Below are positions 1 to 8,783 of a stretch of DNA of 64,000 nt, in pieces (within the stretch, counting starts at the first letter, position 1; each line of letters opens with the position of its first letter). Both the position numbers and the translations under genes were made by a program. The DNA comes from Glaciimonas sp. PAMC28666 (GTDB lineage Bacteria; Pseudomonadota; Gammaproteobacteria; Burkholderiales; Burkholderiaceae_D): positions 1,674,001 through 1,738,000 of the forward strand of contig NZ_CP070304.1 in NCBI RefSeq assembly GCF_016917355.1, written 5' to 3'. The notes below the pieces were generated by a model. It was given only the letters and a program-made list of their open reading frames with translations, ran no database searches and had not been told where the DNA came from.

Positions 1-293
1 TGGATCTGGCCAAAGAATGGCGCACCGATCGCATGTTGCGTAGACTCGAAGCGATGCTGCTTACGGCAGACCGCGATACCACGCTGGTTATTACCGGCAA
101 CGGCGATGTTCTGGAACCCACCGATGGGATTGGTGCAATTGGGTCGGGTGGCGTTTTTGCACAATCAGCAGCCAAGGCGCTGTATGAAAACACCACATTA
201 TCACCTGCCGAGATTGTGAAAAAATCTCTGGTGATTGCCGGCGATCTTTGTATTTATACCAATCAATCGCACATTATCGAAACCCTTGAGTAA
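1..293 (+). CDS. hslV: HslV peptidase subunit, C-terminal part (cut by window edge)
   Basis: This is the C-terminal end of the proteolytic subunit of the HslVU (ClpQY) protease, a cytoplasmic ATP-dependent protease. The frame is open from base 3 with no start inside the window. The visible part carries the family stretch [19 protein letters not shown], then [12 protein letters not shown] and [17 protein letters not shown], as in HslV. The N-terminal catalytic threonine lies outside the window. hslU follows after about 115 bases in the same direction, the usual operon order. Identification is firm because both the sequence and the neighbour agree. Confidence 0.95.
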   Translation, partial: DLAKEWRTDRMLRRLEAMLLTADRDTTLVITGNGDVLEPTDGIGAIGSGGVFAQSAAKALYENTTLSPAEIVKKSLVIAGDLCIYTNQSHIIETLE

Positions 294-407
294 CATCTGC
301 CGGTGCACACGTTACGCGTGGCGGCGAATGGCCGCCCTTCTACTCTCTGGTGAGTGTAACAACCGCACATTTCGCAACGAACCGGACCACCTCGGAACCG
401 AAAAAAT

Positions 408-1772
408 ATGAATACGAATATAAACATGACACCGCAAGAGATCGTCTCTGAACTTGATAAGCACGTAGTCGGCCAGGACAAAGCCAAGCGCGCAGTCGCG
501 ATTGCGTTACGCAACCGCTGGCGCCGTCAGCAAGTCGCCGAACCGTTACGCCACGAAATCACCCCAAAGAACATCTTGATGATTGGTCCTACCGGCGTAG
601 GCAAGACCGAAATCGCCCGGCGTCTGGCTAAATTAGCCAACGCCCCCTTCATCAAAGTTGAAGCCACCAAATTCACCGAAGTTGGCTACGTTGGCCGCGA
701 CGTTGAAACCATTATTCGCGACTTGATTGATATCGGCGTCAAACAAACCCGCGAATCTGAAATGCGTAAGCTTCGGTCGCGTGCCGAGGACGCTGCAGAA
801 GATCGTGTGATCGATATTCTGGTCCCGCCAGCACGCGATTTCGGGTTTCATCCCGAGCAAGACACCCCGGTCGACGCTGACGCCAAAGACAAGGGTAACA
901 ATACCCGCCAGACTTTTCGCAAACGTCTGCGAGAAGGTTCGCTGGATGACCGCGAGATCGAAATTGAGTTGGCTGAAAGTGCGCCACAAATGGAAATCAT
1001 GGCACCGCCCGGCATGGAAGAAATGACCGAGCAGATCAAATCCATGTTCTCCGGAATTGGCAATAATCGCAAGAAAAGCCGCAAAGTAAAAATTAAGGAT
1101 GCACTCAAGATTCTTATCGAAGAAGAAGCTGCAAAGCTGCTCAACGAAGATGAGTTAAAACAAAAAGCCATCTTCAACGTCGAGCAAAACGGCATCGTGT
1201 TTTTAGATGAAATCGATAAGATCGCCACCCGCTCACAGAACGGCGGTGCCGACGTTTCACGCGCTGGCGTGCAACGCGACTTACTCCCTCTGGTAGAGGG
1301 CACGACTGTCAATACCAAATACGGCATGATCAAAACCGATCATATTTTGTTTATTGCGTCAGGTGCCTTTCATCTTGCAAAGCCATCGGATCTCATCCCG
1401 GAATTGCAAGGCCGCTTCCCGATTCGGGTAGAACTCGACTCGCTCTCAATCGCCGATTTTGAACGCATACTGACAGGTACCGATGCCTGCCTGACCACGC
1501 AATACGAAGCGTTGCTGGCAACCGAAGGGGTGACGTTAGAGTTTGTACCGGAAGGGATTAAACGCATGGCTGAAATCGCGTTCTCGGTCAACGAAAAAAC
1601 TGAGAACATCGGTGCGCGTCGCCTGCATACCGTGATGGAAAAAATGCTGGAAGAGATTTCCTACGCAGCGACCAACACGAGCGAAAAACAGCTAACGATT
1701 GATGCCGCTTACGTTGATCTACGCCTTGGCGCACTAGCGGTGAACGAAGACTTGTCGCGTTATGTACTGTAA
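408..1772 (+). CDS. hslU: ATP-dependent protease ATPase subunit HslU (ClpY)
   Basis: This AAA+ unfoldase feeds substrates to HslV. Its 454 residues are close to the family length. Visible motifs are Walker [17 protein letters not shown] near residue 65, the intermediate I-domain with charged helices (about 110-245), Walker [13 protein letters not shown] near 260, and the C-terminal LSRYVL tail, which in this family docks into HslV. The first ATG (408) gives [13 protein letters not shown]; the second in-frame ATG (426) gives MTPQEIV and fits homologues equally well, and neither has a strong Shine-Dalgarno sequence. It lies directly downstream of hslV. Confidence 0.96.
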   Translation: MNTNINMTPQEIVSELDKHVVGQDKAKRAVAIALRNRWRRQQVAEPLRHEITPKNILMIGPTGVGKTEIARRLAKLANAPFIKVEATKFTEVGYVGRDVETIIRDLIDIGVKQTRESEMRKLRSRAEDAAEDRVIDILVPPARDFGFHPEQDTPVDADAKDKGNNTRQTFRKRLREGSLDDREIEIELAESAPQMEIMAPPGMEEMTEQIKSMFSGIGNNRKKSRKVKIKDALKILIEEEAAKLLNEDELKQKAIFNVEQNGIVFLDEIDKIATRSQNGGADVSRAGVQRDLLPLVEGTTVNTKYGMIKTDHILFIASGAFHLAKPSDLIPELQGRFPIRVELDSLSIADFERILTGTDACLTTQYEALLATEGVTLEFVPEGIKRMAEIAFSVNEKTENIGARRLHTVMEKMLEEISYAATNTSEKQLTIDAAYVDLRLGALAVNEDLSRYVL

Positions 1773-1981
1773 AGAGCAGAAGTGAACAGACCCAAAATCG
1801 TCACTGGGGCGCAGTGCTTTTCTATTACGCACTAGCGCCCTGCCTGTGTCGGTATGGTTGGCCCCACCTCAATGGCAGATGGGGTGCTTCGCTAAGTTAA
1901 CGCCGCTGTATCCATAGCGCACCGAATTACCCTGAGGCACTCACGCCTCGGGATTGTTTCAGCGACTACTTCGCTTGCTCC

Positions 1982-2305
1982 TCAGTCCCGCGATTGGAGT
2001 TGATCAATTCGCCCTGAGGCGGCGTCTGCCAGCATCTGCAAAGATGTAGAACCTAACCGCAGCAAGCGCTCCGTGTCTGCAATATTCAACACTGGTGTTG
2101 TATCGCTCTCTCGATCCATCGTACTGAAATGTGCCAGATCAATGCAGGTCTGGACACCTAAACAGACGTCCTTGGTCAAGGCAACAAATTCCGCGTTCGG
2201 GTCTGTTCTATGATCTAGTAGCAACCATGAGAATGCTTGATGGATTGCCTCTGGCTCGGCGGCTGAAGATGGCGTTTGCGGGGTTGGTCTGGTTGGTCTG
2301 CTCAT
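1982..2305 (-). CDS. Small hypothetical protein, second gene of a two-gene unit
   Basis: I do not recognise this 107-residue protein. It has a Pro/Thr/Ser-rich N-terminus followed by a mostly helical stretch with LTKDVCLGVQTCIDLAHF and LLRLGSTSLQMLADAASGRI. There is no signal peptide or membrane segment. The start is well supported: ATG overlaps the stop of the upstream small gene by four bases (ATGA), and AGGAGG lies about 7 bases before it, so translation is probably coupled. Being a gene is likely; the function is unknown. The hairpin-like CCTGAGGC/GCCTCGGG repeat at about 1930-1951 lies downstream. Confidence 0.6.
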   Translation of the reverse strand: MSRPTRPTPQTPSSAAEPEAIHQAFSWLLLDHRTDPNAEFVALTKDVCLGVQTCIDLAHFSTMDRESDTTPVLNIADTERLLRLGSTSLQMLADAASGRIDQLQSRD

Positions 2306-2493
2306 GATAGGACCTCCTCGACTGCTTGACGGGCACTATCGGATACGTCCGTTCGTACCAATTCAGAATCCCCTTTAGCCGTTTTTGCCTCAACGCTCAT
2401 TAAGGGGCTAATAGAGCTGGCATAAACGATTTCCTTAGCACTACTCGCGTTAATTTGTAATTGAGATTGCGTGCGCGACATGATGTTAAACAT
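2302..2493 (-). CDS. Small hypothetical protein, first gene of a two-gene unit
   Basis: This 63-residue protein (MFNIMSRTQSQLQINASS...) has no recognisable domain. It is soluble, Ser/Ala/Glu-rich and ends in ARQAVEEVLS. The start has a good ribosome site (AAGGAAAG, about 5 bases upstream). Its stop overlaps the start of the following 107-residue gene by four bases, which argues that both are translated. No gene lies directly upstream on this strand for about 380 bases, so the pair probably has its own promoter. The function is unknown; a regulator/partner or toxin/antitoxin arrangement is possible, but nothing in the sequence shows it. Confidence 0.55.
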   Translation of the reverse strand: MFNIMSRTQSQLQINASSAKEIVYASSISPLMSVEAKTAKGDSELVRTDVSDSARQAVEEVLS

Positions 2494-2874
2494 TTATCTT
2501 TCCTTTGTGTAGTCGATCCGCGTCCCGATTCGAAACGGGTGGGCGGCAAATAACAGAGTTCGAATACTGGCACACAAACCAGCAAGCCCGGAGGCTTCAC
2601 CGTTACCGCCGCCCAAAGAAGACGGACGAGTACATACCAAGCGGCATTGGCCGTTTGGTACGCTTTTGTGTTATCAGGATTCGAAGCCCGTTCCCTTTTT
2701 TCTCAGGGACAAAAAAGAGTATAGAGCATTGATGCACATGTTGTGAAGGCTTGATTGCAGCAGGGCTACAATGCAAACACTGGTGGCGGGCAAGACAAGA
2801 TCAAGGCCAAAACGCGATATCAGCCATCAGATTTTTTCTCCGTGCTGTCATAGCGCCTCCGTCGACTAGGTCGA
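2494..2874. other. Intergenic region with an 11-bp-stem hairpin
   Basis: No convincing gene is seen here. The one clear structure is an inverted repeat at 2635-2660: an arm of TACCAAGCGGC and an arm of GCCGTTTGGTA separated by ATTG, with one G-T pair. It is followed on the plus strand by ACGCTTTTGTG, so it is at best a weak terminator. It lies between the 3' end of gpsA and the 5' end of the small gene pair, both on the minus strand, and could end gpsA transcripts. Overlapping open frames here show no family features. Confidence 0.4.
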
Positions 2875-3885
2875 CTAAGCCGACTCTTCGCGTGGGGTAC
2901 GCGCCAACATGAGTTCGACCATCGCACCGGCATCATCGCCGTCAAACAATACGCCCGCTACTGCATTGGTGATTGGCATCTCTACCCCAAGCTCCTGCGC
3001 CAGAGCGCGCACTGCTGAGGCACAGCGCACTCCTTCGGCGACGTGACCTAACTCTGCCACGACGGTTTCCAGGCTTTTCCCGGCAGCTAATCCGAGGCCA
3101 ACTTTACGGTTCCGGGAGAGGTCACCGGTACATGTCAGGATCAAATCGCCGAGGCCAGATAAACCCATGAAGGTTTCGCTACGGCCACCCAATACGATGC
3201 CAAGGCGCGTGATTTCGGCCAATCCACGGGTGATTAACGCGGCCCTGGCATTCAGTCCAAGTTGCAAGCCATCAGCCACGCCGGTGGCGATTGCCATGAT
3301 ATTTTTGACCGCTCCACCGACTTCGACGCCGACCATATCGTCCGTCGAATAAACGCGAATATTACAGCCGTGGACCGCGGCGACGACGCGCTCTGAGAGC
3401 GCTGGATCGTCGGTGGCTATCGACAACGCGCAGGGCAGCCCACGTGCGACTTCCTGAGCAAACGAGGGGCCGGAAAGCGCTCCCGCAGGAATCGTGTCTC
3501 CCAACACCTGCCGCACAATTTGATGCGGCAGCAGGCGCGTTTTTTCTTCAAAACCTTTACATAACCAGACGATATTCGGTATCGACAAGCCACGCAATTG
3601 CTCGGCAAGAGCACGCAGACCGGCCACCGAAGACGCGACGATCAATAAGCTGTCAATTGTTTGTGTATCTGTGGCCACATGTGCGATCGCCTGCGCAAAA
3701 TCGGCGGTGACAATTAAACTGGACGGCAAAGAAAAACCCGGCAGATAGGTGACGTTTTCGCGCTGCGCCGTGACGGTGGCAATATTGGCCTCATTTCGGC
3801 CCCACAACAAAACGTTATGCCGTTGAGATAATGCGATAGCCAGCGCGGTTCCCCATGCGCCAGCGCCGAGGATTGTGATATTCAT
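2875..3885 (-). CDS. gpsA: Glycerol-3-phosphate dehydrogenase [NAD(P)+]
   Basis: GpsA reduces dihydroxyacetone phosphate to sn-glycerol 3-phosphate for phospholipid synthesis in the cytoplasm. The N-terminal Rossmann motif is MNITILGAGAWGTALA, followed by WLCKGFE and GALSGPSFAQEVARGLP, the substrate/catalytic Lys region (VEVGGAVKNIMAIATG) and GLGDLILTCTGDLSRNRKVG. The frame extends upstream to a GTG at 3906 giving seven extra residues, but homologues begin at MNITILGAG, so ATG at 3885 is chosen (336 aa). It sits downstream of secB as in E. coli yibN-grxC-secB-gpsA, here with an SH3-protein gene inserted between. Confidence 0.95.
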   Translation of the reverse strand: MNITILGAGAWGTALAIALSQRHNVLLWGRNEANIATVTAQRENVTYLPGFSLPSSLIVTADFAQAIAHVATDTQTIDSLLIVASSVAGLRALAEQLRGLSIPNIVWLCKGFEEKTRLLPHQIVRQVLGDTIPAGALSGPSFAQEVARGLPCALSIATDDPALSERVVAAVHGCNIRVYSTDDMVGVEVGGAVKNIMAIATGVADGLQLGLNARAALITRGLAEITRLGIVLGGRSETFMGLSGLGDLILTCTGDLSRNRKVGLGLAAGKSLETVVAELGHVAEGVRCASAVRALAQELGVEMPITNAVAGVLFDGDDAGAMVELMLARTPREESA

Positions 3886-4146
3886 TGGTGAGGATTCAAC
3901 GGACACGGGAGGCCGATCTTAGAAAATTGAAGAAAGATAACCTGCACGACAAGCCTGCCAGATCAATGCCAACTTCGCGCCAGCACAATATCAATGGCGC
4001 AAAATGACCTGGCAGCGTTGGCAACTTCGTAGCATTAACCGGCTATCGGCGCATCATTTGACTGAGCGGCCAGTGAAGGATGCGATCGGATACGTCTGGA
4101 TATCTGCAGCCCCACTGCGGTGAATAGTAAAGAACGAATAATTGTT

Positions 4147-4614
4147 TTAACTACCCCAAACATCGGATGCTTTTACGTATCCGGTCTGACCGTCACGGTG
4201 GCGCACTTTAACCCAACCGGACGCAACCGGTTCCATCAATTCGAGCAATACGCCTTTATCGGCGCTAAATACCTGCGTCGCGGTGTCACTGGGGTTCGCC
4301 CTGATCTTGGCGTTCGCGACCTTGACTTGTAGATTCCGCTTGCCGATCAGTCCTGCCGACTGAACCCATGACAAATCACCACTGGCATCACGCACCTTGG
4401 TCCATTCGCCATACGTTAATACTACCTCGACCGGCATGCCACGGGGCGCAATGGCGACGCGCCGACCTTTTTCAGATGGTGCATCGTAAAGAATGACGGG
4501 CGCTGTGCCAACCGCCTTGAAGTCCAGGGCATGCGCGAGATTGACTGCGCCGAAGGTTAGCACGGACACTGTCAGGGAGGCCGTTAGAATACCGGTTAAG
4601 CGTTCAAATTTCAT
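4147..4614 (-). CDS. Exported SH3-domain protein
   Basis: This 155-residue protein starts with a signal peptide (MKFERLTGILTASLTVSVLTFGAVNLAHA), so it should be exported. Two bacterial SH3-like repeats follow: about residues 30-85, with the YDAPSEKGRRVAI / GEWTKVRDASGDLSWV pattern, and about 90-155, with ANAKIRANPSDTATQVFSADKG / GWVKVRHRDGQTGYVKASDVWG. Such folds usually bind peptidoglycan or proteins in the envelope. The frame runs upstream to 4656, but ATG at 4614 has GGAGAC just before it and starts the signal peptide. It lies between secB and gpsA. The exact ligand is unknown. Confidence 0.85.
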   Translation of the reverse strand: MKFERLTGILTASLTVSVLTFGAVNLAHALDFKAVGTAPVILYDAPSEKGRRVAIAPRGMPVEVVLTYGEWTKVRDASGDLSWVQSAGLIGKRNLQVKVANAKIRANPSDTATQVFSADKGVLLELMEPVASGWVKVRHRDGQTGYVKASDVWGS

Positions 4615-4788
4615 TCCATCGTCTCCACTTACTACGAACGCGCGAGGGCCGTCCACTTATAGACGGCTTCTAACGCAAGCCGCAAAATCATCGTGCTTTC
4701 GCCACCAGGACCAAAGCGACTGGCGGCGAAACTGAATCAAACGACTATTAATGCAGGTCTTGGATGCGGCAATTAATGATGCCGTCGA

Positions 4789-5304
4789 TTAATTAATCGC
4801 GTTGCTACCGTCGACCGCAATGCTATCTTTGCTTCCCTGTTGCTCAGCAAGTGCCTGCGTGCGCTGTTGATAAAAAACTTCGAAGTTGATTTCAGCCAGA
4901 TGGATCGGCGGAAAACCAGCGCGGGTGATCGCGTCGGCGATATTTGCACGCAGATACGGATACACGATATTCGGGCAACCGATACCCAATAACGGATCCA
5001 ATTGTTCCGCTGGAATATTGCGCACTTCAAAAATACCGGCTTGCTTGCCCTCAACCAGAAAAGCAACCTTGTCTTTTATCTTAGCCGTAACGGTGATGGT
5101 AACCGTCGATTCGTAGATGCCTTCAGCCAGTGCTTCTGCACCGACGTCAACGGCAACTTCGATCTGTGGCGCGTCCTGCTCCAGGAAAATAGCTGGCGAG
5201 TTCGGCTGCTCAAGCGACAAATCTTTCAGATACACGCGCTGAATCTGAAAAACTGGCTGATCATTGGACTCAGTACTTGCAGTTTGGTTAATTTCGTCGG
5301 CCAT
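4789..5304 (-). CDS. secB: Protein-export chaperone SecB
   Basis: SecB is a cytoplasmic tetrameric chaperone that keeps preproteins unfolded and hands them to SecA. The 171 residues contain the family core [19 protein letters not shown], a beta-rich middle, and [39 protein letters not shown]. The C-terminal tail ([25 protein letters not shown]) lacks the His/Pro-rich extension of some homologues. It lies between grxC and the SH3-protein gene, in the conserved grxC-secB-gpsA order. Confidence 0.97.
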   Translation of the reverse strand: MADEINQTASTESNDQPVFQIQRVYLKDLSLEQPNSPAIFLEQDAPQIEVAVDVGAEALAEGIYESTVTITVTAKIKDKVAFLVEGKQAGIFEVRNIPAEQLDPLLGIGCPNIVYPYLRANIADAITRAGFPPIHLAEINFEVFYQQRTQALAEQQGSKDSIAVDGSNAIN

Positions 5305-5539
5305 AAAACTCTTTCAGTAAATTTAAAAAAGGGACGGTATTTCCGTCCATAGACTAGGTATTACGATAATGACGATCACTCGATAAATAAAACCGCGATC
5401 CGCCTGACATTAAAACCTCACCGAATCGAAGTCGCACCCATGCCAGACGGTCTCAATGAGCAGCGTATTGAGAAATACCAGACATGGGCCGAAGGTCCGA
5501 CAGGTTATTCGACCGCGACACCAATGAGGCAATAAATTA

Positions 5540-5815
5540 TCAAATTGGTTCCGGGGTGCCTTGTAGCAAAGCTTGCAACTTGCCAGCTTGATCTAGTGCA
5601 TTTAAATCATCGAAGCCACCAACGTGGGTGTCACCGATATAAATCTGAGGAACGGTGCGGCGGCCGGTTTTTTTCATCATTTCGTCACGCTGTTGCGGAT
5701 CAAGGTCAATGCGGACCTTTTCGATCGTCGTGACACCGCGCGCGTTCAATAATTGTTCTGCACGCATGCAATAAGGACAAACAGCAGTGCTGTACATTCG
5801 GACGTGAGCATTCAT
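5540..5815 (-). CDS. grxC: Glutaredoxin 3
   Basis: This is a dithiol glutaredoxin of 91 residues with the CPYC active site (residues 14-17), the cis-proline segment TVPQIYIGDTHVGGFDDL that binds glutathione, and the thioredoxin fold length typical of GrxC. It reduces disulfides and glutathione mixed disulfides in the cytoplasm. It follows the rhodanese gene by 18 bases and precedes secB, so it is probably co-transcribed with the rhodanese. Confidence 0.96.
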   Translation of the reverse strand: MNAHVRMYSTAVCPYCMRAEQLLNARGVTTIEKVRIDLDPQQRDEMMKKTGRRTVPQIYIGDTHVGGFDDLNALDQAGKLQALLQGTPEPI

Positions 5816-5833
5816 GAATTTCTCTTTTTTACG

Positions 5834-6235
5834 TTATTTGATGGTCGGCAGACCTTGGGTATGCCAGCTGGCAATTCCGCCGTCGAGGCTATAAACCTGC
5901 TCAAAACCGGCTTTAGCCAATTGCGCTGAGGCTTTCGATGATTGCGTTCCGCTCTGACAGACTACAATGACGTTCTTTGCTTTGAATTTTTCTATTTCGA
6001 CCAAGCGGGTAGATAAATCTTTCAATGGTATGTTTTTGGAGTCAATCAGGTGACCAGCAGAGTAGCCTTCAGTGTCGCGCACATCCAATACCAGCGTTTT
6101 GCCCTGGTTAATGAGTTGCGTTGCCTGCAATGTTGTTACTTTGTTGCCGCGTCGTTGTAGTAACGGGAAAATCAGTGCTCCGCCCGACAAAATGACCAAT
6201 CCGAGCACAAAAATATTATCAATCAAGAATTTCAC
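5834..6235 (-). CDS. Membrane-anchored rhodanese-like protein (YibN type)
   Basis: This 133-residue protein has an N-terminal transmembrane segment (LIDNIFVLGLVILSGGALIF) followed by one rhodanese domain with VLDVRDTEGYSAGHL and the active-site loop VVCQSGTQSS, whose Cys is the persulfide-carrying residue in this family. Single-domain rhodaneses move sulfane sulfur; the physiological acceptor of YibN-type proteins is unclear. It is first in the rhodanese-grxC-secB-gpsA cluster and diverges from gpmA, so the promoters of both directions should lie in 6236-6378. Confidence 0.9.
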   Translation of the reverse strand: MKFLIDNIFVLGLVILSGGALIFPLLQRRGNKVTTLQATQLINQGKTLVLDVRDTEGYSAGHLIDSKNIPLKDLSTRLVEIEKFKAKNVIVVCQSGTQSSKASAQLAKAGFEQVYSLDGGIASWHTQGLPTIK

Positions 6236-6378
6236 AATGATCCAATGGTATTAGTTAATCGCGCCATTATAAAATAGAAGCTGAAGCGCCATTCAATTCG
6301 TATTGGTTTGCATGCATTTTTTTAAAATTTCCGCTTTCAGCGCTTTTTCACTCATTTTTCACTACTGTTCACTCCACT

Positions 6379-7125
6379 ATGTATAAAATTGTATTAATGC
6401 GACACGGCGAATCGACCTGGAATCTGGCCAACCGCTTCACCGGCTGGGTGGACGTAGATCTGACCGAAAAAGGTCTGGCGGAAGCGAAGCAAGCCGGGAA
6501 ACTACTCAAAGAAGCGGGTTTAAGCTTTGATCTGGCCTATACCTCCGTGCTCAAGCGTGCCATCCGTACTCTATGGGGCACCCTGGACGAAATGGATTTG
6601 ATGTGGCTGCCGGTAAAGCATGACTGGCGCTTGAATGAACGGCATTATGGCGCTCTACAAGGCCTTAATAAAGCTGAGACCGCCGCCAAATACGGCGATG
6701 AGCAGGTAATGGTCTGGCGCCGCAGCTATGACACGCCCCCACTTAAACTGGACGAAAACGATCCTCGTGCATCGTTCGACGATCCTCGCTACGCAGGTCT
6801 GAAGCGTGAAGAAATCCCGCTCACAGAATGTTTGAAGGATACAGTCGCACGGGTTCTGCCAGCGTGGAATGACAGTATCGCGCCCGCCATCCTCAGCGGC
6901 AAACGCATCATCATTTCGGCGCACGGTAATAGTCTTCGCGCACTGATTAAAATGCTGGACGGCATTAGCGACGACGATATCGTTGGCTTGAATGTGCCGA
7001 ATGGCCAGCCACTTGTGTATGAACTTGATGCGGATCTGAAGCCGATCAAGAGCTACTATCTGGGCGATCAGGACGCAATCGCTGCTGCGATGCACGCAGT
7101 CGCCAATCAGGGGAAAGCGAAATAA
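6379..7125 (+). CDS. gpmA: 2,3-bisphosphoglycerate-dependent phosphoglycerate mutase
   Basis: GpmA interconverts 3- and 2-phosphoglycerate in glycolysis and gluconeogenesis. The 248 residues match the family length. Visible are the phosphohistidine motif [17 protein letters not shown] (residues 7-23), [27 protein letters not shown], and the second catalytic histidine in [14 protein letters not shown]. The EnvC-like gene starts 11 bases after the stop, so the two are probably one transcript, as in the gpmM-envC order of E. coli. Confidence 0.97.
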   Translation: MYKIVLMRHGESTWNLANRFTGWVDVDLTEKGLAEAKQAGKLLKEAGLSFDLAYTSVLKRAIRTLWGTLDEMDLMWLPVKHDWRLNERHYGALQGLNKAETAAKYGDEQVMVWRRSYDTPPLKLDENDPRASFDDPRYAGLKREEIPLTECLKDTVARVLPAWNDSIAPAILSGKRIIISAHGNSLRALIKMLDGISDDDIVGLNVPNGQPLVYELDADLKPIKSYYLGDQDAIAAAMHAVANQGKAK

Positions 7126-7136
7126 ATATCGTCCTG

Positions 7137-8780
7137 ATGAAAAATATGGGTGCGGCCCGGGCATTCGGGTCCGGCCTGCGCCGTCGTGCACAGCGTATGG
7201 GGGAGTCGATAGCGGCGCTAACGCGTGGTGTGCCGCCTGCTGCGCTGCTTTCTCTTGTGCTGACGGCGGCTGTAACGGCGGCGGCGATGACAAGCGCCTT
7301 TGCTGCTCCACCAAAAATCACTGACCGCAGCAAGCAAAAAGAAGTTGCAGAAGGCGAGCGTGACGAACTGCAGCAGAAATTGAATGCCTTGAAAAGTGAC
7401 ATCAACCAGACCGAAACCGCAAAAGGCGATGCCGCCGATGCGTTAGCTGATTCGGAAGCCGCTATTTCCAAAGCGAATCGCGCCTTGTTTGACCTCGGCA
7501 ACGAACAATCGCAGACGCAAACCGCGCTCGATGCGCTATCAAAAAAGCACCTGGAACTTAGTAAAACGGTCGCGGTACAACAAAATCAGATGGCCGCCCT
7601 GCTACGGCAGCAGTATATTGCCGGAAATGAAGATCGGATCAAATTGCTGTTGTCGGGAGACAACCCCAACAAGATTAACCGCGAATTGCAATATATGGGT
7701 TACGTTTCCAAGGCCCAGGCCAAACTCATTGAAGCGTTGCGGGTGAATCTGGAAGCGATCGAAGCAAATCAGACAGATACGCAAAACGCAAAAAATGAAC
7801 TGGATGAAATTGCGCTCGAACAAAGGACGCAAAAAACAGTTCTCGAAAAGGAAAAAAATACCCGGGCTCTGCTGTTGACGCAACTTTCCAGCAAGCTCAT
7901 TGCACAACGGCAGGAAGTTGGCAAAACCGCGCGCGACGAGCAGCGTTTGGCCGGCCTGGTCGACAAGCTGGCGGTATTAATTGAGGAACAAAAGAAAGCC
8001 GAGGCGGCCCGTCGTGAACAACGTCGTCAAGAACAATTAGCCAAAGCACAGGCGGCGGCAGAGGCGGCGGCTTTGGCGAAAGCGCAGGCGCTTGCCCAAA
8101 GACAGGCACAAGTTGCGCGTGCACAAGAGTTAAAGCAACAGCGACAGCGCGCAGCCTTGGCACAAAAGCAGAATGCTGCGCAAGCGCGCGACCAGGATCG
8201 AGCGCAGGCAAAGGGGTCGCCTGCGACAAAAACACCCGTCTTTAAGCCTGATCCGATCGATGACGATCAACCGCCGCCACCGGTCGCTCTGGCCGCAATT
8301 CCAGCCGCGACTGCACCGATAGCGCCAATAGTGCACAATGACGAAACACCTGAGGCCGGTTCGCAGGAAGCGGGGTTCGGAAAGCCGTTTGCGTCATTGC
8401 GTGGACTGTTACGACTACCGGTTCGCGGCGATCTGACCAATCGCTTTGGTAGCAAGCGCGGTGATGGACCTCCATCGAGAGGCATATTTATTCGTGCAGC
8501 GGAAGGGGCTCAAGTCAAGGCAGTGGCTGCAGGCCGAGTTATCTTTGCCGATTGGTTGCGCGGCTTCGGCAACTTGATCATCCTTGACCACGGCAACGAA
8601 TACATGACCATTTACGGTAACAATCAGGCATTATTAAAGCGCCCTGGGGATCTTATTAAGGCCGGTGATGTCATTGCTAATGCAGGTAACAGCGGCGGTA
8701 ACGAACAATCAGGTTTATACTTTGAGATTCGGCATCAGGGCCGTGCGTTTGACCCCATCAGTTGGGTAACTATTAGGTGA
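7137..8780 (+). CDS. envC: Murein hydrolase activator EnvC-like protein (degenerate LytM domain)
   Basis: This protein has 547 residues. The basic N-terminus leads into a hydrophobic export segment (about 22-60, ending near AFAAPP). Long coiled coils follow (about 62-260), then an Ala/Gln/Arg-rich helix (about 265-355), a proline-rich linker, and a C-terminal LytM/M23 fold from LRLPVRGDLTNRFGSKRGDG. The zinc ligands of active M23 enzymes are missing: PSRGIFIRA replaces the first His motif and GLYFEIRHQG lacks the HxH motif. This is as in EnvC, which activates amidases rather than cutting peptidoglycan itself. It lies between gpmA and ctpA. The start may be a later ATG (7197, MGESIAALTRG). Confidence 0.9.
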   Translation: MKNMGAARAFGSGLRRRAQRMGESIAALTRGVPPAALLSLVLTAAVTAAAMTSAFAAPPKITDRSKQKEVAEGERDELQQKLNALKSDINQTETAKGDAADALADSEAAISKANRALFDLGNEQSQTQTALDALSKKHLELSKTVAVQQNQMAALLRQQYIAGNEDRIKLLLSGDNPNKINRELQYMGYVSKAQAKLIEALRVNLEAIEANQTDTQNAKNELDEIALEQRTQKTVLEKEKNTRALLLTQLSSKLIAQRQEVGKTARDEQRLAGLVDKLAVLIEEQKKAEAARREQRRQEQLAKAQAAAEAAALAKAQALAQRQAQVARAQELKQQRQRAALAQKQNAAQARDQDRAQAKGSPATKTPVFKPDPIDDDQPPPPVALAAIPAATAPIAPIVHNDETPEAGSQEAGFGKPFASLRGLLRLPVRGDLTNRFGSKRGDGPPSRGIFIRAAEGAQVKAVAAGRVIFADWLRGFGNLIILDHGNEYMTIYGNNQALLKRPGDLIKAGDVIANAGNSGGNEQSGLYFEIRHQGRAFDPISWVTIR

Positions 8781-8783
8781 AAC

